From an uncultured Clostridia bacterium (lineage in GTDB: Bacteria > Bacillota > Clostridia > TANB77 > CAG-508): 64,000 bases of DNA. This document shows, piece after piece, positions 62,956 to 64,000 of the stretch. Position numbers and translations under genes: made by a program. The number at the start of each line of letters is the position of its first letter. The stretch's first letter is position 1. The notes beneath the pieces were generated by a model. That model was not told where the DNA came from and searched no databases. It worked only from the letters and a program-made list of their open reading frames with translations. Location of the stretch: contig CAKOSX010000001.1 in NCBI GenBank assembly GCA_934119935.1, positions 310,001-374,000 of the forward strand. The letters are read 5' to 3'.

Positions 62956-64000
62956 ATGAAGCAACGGAGGCAAAGAAGGAGGGCCCACACAGATTTTTAT
63001 GTAGTGGGAATACTATTTTTGCTTGTAATTGTTGGAGTGTGGGTGTTTAGCAACACACACTTCCTAAGAGGTACGTTCATTGGAGGAGTTGACTGCTCGT
63101 ATTTAACAGTCGACGATGCCTTGAACAAAGTTCAACAGGAGGCAGGAGAATACACAAATAAGCTGTACTTTATCGATGAAACGACATATGATGTGAAAAA
63201 CTGCGAGATTGGAGTTGTTTTTGAACGGGATAAGTTCGAGAGCGTTTTCAAGAGACAGCATGATGACAAAAATGTTAACAGAGTTTATGGAGTTAGCGAT
63301 GTAACGTCGATTAACGAAGGACAAGTCGCAATGTATCTGACAACGATTCCGGAATTGCAGCAGGCGAATATGGTGGAGCCGAAAGATGCTCACATAACTT
63401 GGGATGGTGCAAGTTTTGGAACCGAAAAAGAAACCATTGGCAACATGATTGATTTTAACGAAGCACTGGAATTCACGCTTCAAGAGCTTAGAGCCGATGA
63501 AAACGAAATCTATCTTTCTGATATAACTCGGTCAGTACCTAGTGTGACTGAGGGAGATCTTGAAGGAAGAGTGGCGTATCTGAATAGACTTTTGAAGAGC
63601 TGTATTAACATTACTTTAAGCGATGGATCTGTTGTGACGCTTGACTATAACACGATAAAGTCGTGGATCGGGCAAGATGAGAATGGAGACTTCTCTATTA
63701 ATGTTAATGCTGGCGTTCCGAGTTTTGTTGAAGAATTGGCTACAAAGGTCGATAAGGCAAATGCAACAATGCGTTTTAAGGCTACCAACCGGAGCAATCT
63801 TGTTAGCGTAAAGGTTCCCAAGAGCCGTAGAGCTAAGTTAAACAAGGAAGCCGAAGCAAATCAGCTGGAAGCATTGCTGGGGTCTACCGAACCTGTGGAT
63901 TGTACTCCAATCTATGAAGGAAATTTAATTTCCGAAGCCGATTTGTCAAATCGTGTCGAAATCGATATTACAAATCAGCATGTCTGGATGTATAAAGACA
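62956..64000 (+). CDS. L,D-transpeptidase with PG-binding domain, 3'-truncated by the window
   Basis: ATG 62956 after AAAGGAAGGG; open to the right edge (348 codons visible). A basic cytoplasmic start ('MKQRRQRRRAH') precedes a transmembrane helix (residues ~15-35), then a VanW-like peptidoglycan-binding region ('FIGGVDCSYLTVDDALNKVQ') repeated twice, and the first residues of a YkuD domain ('NRVEIDITNQHVWMYKD'). YkuD enzymes form 3-3 cross-links in peptidoglycan. The catalytic Cys lies beyond the window. Codon use is more GC-rich than in the genes before it. Confidence 0.8.
   Translation, partial: MKQRRQRRRAHTDFYVVGILFLLVIVGVWVFSNTHFLRGTFIGGVDCSYLTVDDALNKVQQEAGEYTNKLYFIDETTYDVKNCEIGVVFERDKFESVFKRQHDDKNVNRVYGVSDVTSINEGQVAMYLTTIPELQQANMVEPKDAHITWDGASFGTEKETIGNMIDFNEALEFTLQELRADENEIYLSDITRSVPSVTEGDLEGRVAYLNRLLKSCINITLSDGSVVTLDYNTIKSWIGQDENGDFSINVNAGVPSFVEELATKVDKANATMRFKATNRSNLVSVKVPKSRRAKLNKEAEANQLEALLGSTEPVDCTPIYEGNLISEADLSNRVEIDITNQHVWMYKD

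Overview
The window is AT-rich chromosomal DNA of a spore-forming member of the Clostridia, probably an uncultured gut-type lineage. Evidence: sporulation genes ytxC, spoIIM and gpr; a Firmicute-type queA-tgt-yajC-secD-secF run; AGGAGG-type ribosome sites almost everywhere; and consensus TTGACA-17-TATAAT promoters. No plasmid, prophage, IS element or CRISPR array was found.

Layout. 1-9.0 kb: the end of a metallopeptidase-like gene, then queuosine genes, a WG-repeat protein, yajC, a frameshifted HD-domain gene, reduced secD/secF and a rhodanese. 9-14.2 kb: ytxC and an alpha-glucan cluster (GH57 branching enzyme, DUF4912 protein, GT4 synthase); a debranching enzyme follows at 37.4 kb. 15.4-22.3 kb: FIST sensor, aldehyde dehydrogenase, FucO-like reductase, then a large YfhO-type membrane protein. 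22.4-29 kb: rnhA, tmcAL, coaE, EndoQ-like PHP nuclease, spoIIM, xerD. 31.8-42.9 kb: membrane glycosyltransferase, flippase, murB, yvcK, debranching enzyme, holA, gpr, rluA. 46.4-51.8 kb: a yybP-ykoY (Mn2+) riboswitch ahead of a P-type ATPase, a polysaccharide deacetylase, and a thioredoxin reductase/thioredoxin pair whose reductase has lost the NADPH signature. 53.5-62.8 kb: rlmD-type methyltransferase, GT2, an Fkp-like fucose kinase/guanylyltransferase, a BspA-like surface protein out of frame through an (AC)10 tract, and a membrane protein.

Scattered through this background is a second kind of DNA. Five complete genes (29.55, 30.09, 44.2, 45.3 and 51.96 kb), a sixth at 31.2 kb that is a DUF1874/AcrIII-1 (type III CRISPR ring-nuclease) homologue, and a truncated L,D-transpeptidase at 62.96 kb are visibly more GC-rich than their neighbours. 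Each has its own 17-bp-spaced promoter, and each complete one has a strong hairpin after it. The six complete ones all lie beside tRNA genes, and every tRNA gene in the window (three Gly, one Leu) has such cassettes next to it.

The most striking feature is an apparently undescribed ~81-bp element downstream of three of the four tRNA genes (copies at 29303, 30889, 31025 and 53113). Each copy ends in a direct repeat of the 3' end of its own tRNA, from the T-loop to CCA. Each begins with an 8-nt strand complementary to the first 8 nt of that repeat. Between them lie AAAGGAGGA, a variable hairpin and a conserved CGACGYGGCTCG block. The pairing strand differs between the Gly and Leu copies but stays complementary, so a helix appears to be conserved. 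Behind one tRNA-Gly two copies are in tandem and the outer one is decayed. The tRNA loci therefore look like insertion sites for this element and for single-gene accessory cassettes.
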